A DNA stretch of 64,000 nucleotides, from the NCBI RefSeq assembly GCF_003096695.1, contig NZ_QEKY01000009.1:1-64000 (forward strand). The letters run 5' to 3'. The translations under genes and the position numbers were made by a program. The notes under the pieces are model-generated. The model was not told where the DNA came from. It worked only from the letters and a program-made list of their open reading frames with translations, and did no database searches. This document shows positions 63,377 through 64,000 of this stretch, one piece after another (the stretch's first letter is position 1; the number at the start of each line of letters is the position of its first letter). Origin of the DNA: Porphyromonas loveana. GTDB taxonomy: Bacteria; Bacteroidota; Bacteroidia; Bacteroidales; Porphyromonadaceae.

Positions 63377-64000
63377 ATGGCAGTCTTCATCAATGAAGTT
63401 TCCAGAACGTTCGGCGAATACCTGCTTATTCCCGGCCTTACGACAGCGCAATGCTCTCCTCAGAACATCTCGCTACAGACTCCGCTCGTCAAGCACAAAC
63501 GAGGCGAAGATCCCCGCATCAGACTGAATATCCCCTTTGTTTCTGCCATCATGCAATCCGTGTCCAATGACACCTTGGCCATCGAGCTGGCACGCAATGG
63601 CGGACTCTCGTTCATCTTCGGATCGCAGAGCATCGAGAGTCAGGCCGAGATGGTGCGTCGCGTAAAGAAGTTCAAAGCAGGCTTTGTCACCAGCGACTCC
63701 AACCTCCGACCGGACAATACACTGGCGGATGTGCTCGCCCTTGTGAAGAGAACCGGCCATAATAATATAGGTATCACCCACGACGGCACGCCCAACGGTC
63801 GCCTCATGGGCATTGTGACCAGCAGAGACTATCGCGTGAGCACGGACTCTCCGTCACGCTTGGTGCAGGAGTTCATGACGCCTTTCGAGCGTCTGACAGT
63901 GGGCAAAGTCGGCATCACGCTGAGCGAGGCCAACGACATCATCTGGAACAATAAGCTCAACACCCTGCCGATCATCGACGAAAACCAGCATCTTCAGTAC
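63377..64000 (+). CDS. guaB: IMP dehydrogenase (5' part, runs off window)
   Basis: 208 codons of a longer gene. The N-terminal catalytic-barrel start ([30 protein letters not shown]) and the first CBS domain ([31 protein letters not shown]) are present, then the second CBS begins. The enzyme oxidises IMP to XMP in GMP synthesis. The catalytic Cys loop lies beyond the window. The start is the ATG before [18 protein letters not shown]. Confidence 0.95.
   Translation, partial: MAVFINEVSRTFGEYLLIPGLTTAQCSPQNISLQTPLVKHKRGEDPRIRLNIPFVSAIMQSVSNDTLAIELARNGGLSFIFGSQSIESQAEMVRRVKKFKAGFVTSDSNLRPDNTLADVLALVKRTGHNNIGITHDGTPNGRLMGIVTSRDYRVSTDSPSRLVQEFMTPFERLTVGKVGITLSEANDIIWNNKLNTLPIIDENQHLQY

Overview
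The window reads as a chromosomal segment of Porphyromonas, most likely P. gingivalis. Several points support this: Bacteroidetes-type promoters (TTTG, about 20 bp, then TAnnTTTG) with few Shine-Dalgarno sites; Bacteroidetes-restricted families (DUF4290, DUF4834, DUF4286, head-GIN lipoprotein, CarboxypepD-reg/TonB-type barrels, C10 peptidase remnant); ferritin; and an S9 peptidase resembling the P. gingivalis acylpeptidyl oligopeptidase. The species assignment is recognition from memory, not a search. No rRNA operon, replication origin or complete IS transposase was seen.

Layout. 0.3-2.9 kb holds a NagB-like/LmbE fusion and ferritin. 3.4-12.6 kb is an accessory defence-type island: a HipB/HipA pair, an XRE regulator translationally coupled to a 1657-residue type ISP restriction-modification enzyme, an AT-rich two-gene operon whose order, sizes and topology resemble lambda RexA/RexB, and small orphan ORFs. 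12.7-14.6 kb holds an HxlR regulator divergent from a cupin plus a secreted MBL-like protein, followed by mnmE. 16.4-18.05 kb is a repeat-rich insertion zone with a serine recombinase, a broken type IIG specificity-domain fragment and a MITE-like repeat. 18.1-25.6 kb holds ftsK, a LolA-like carrier, a small secreted protein, a fused ADP-forming acyl-CoA synthetase and an aminotransferase.

25.9-39.3 kb is mostly core housekeeping: DUF4286-ruvC on the plus strand, then minus-strand dxr-rimM-murA-DUF4290-pgi-gpsA-lysS, udp, a TPR/PD40 exported protein, tRNA-Ser(GCT), and the phosphatidylethanolamine pair psd-pssA with DUF4834. 39.5-42.0 kb is decayed: a frameshifted and internally deleted C10 cysteine protease with an adjacent frameshifted lipoprotein, plus dispersed repeats. 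42.3-50.2 kb holds a TonB-dependent receptor with a small partner, a membrane protein/winged-helix pair, an exported flavodoxin, and an ABC exporter operon ending in its own GntR regulator. 50.3-56.7 kb holds an outer-membrane barrel protein, a head-GIN lipoprotein, a 41-bp tandem array and the S9 peptidase. 56.8-64 kb holds a YihY protein, RNase P RNA (rnpB), an Mrp/ApbC-type ATPase lacking CxxC, trmB, a small acidic protein, proS, a second AT-rich 41-bp array, and the 5' part of guaB running off the edge.

The most unusual signals are the Rex-like operon coupled to a type ISP system, three tandem arrays sharing an exact 41-bp period, a four-copy MITE-like family, a serine recombinase next to a specificity-domain fragment, and several core enzymes with altered active-site or cofactor motifs (NagB-like domain, MurA Cys to Asp, Mrp without CxxC).
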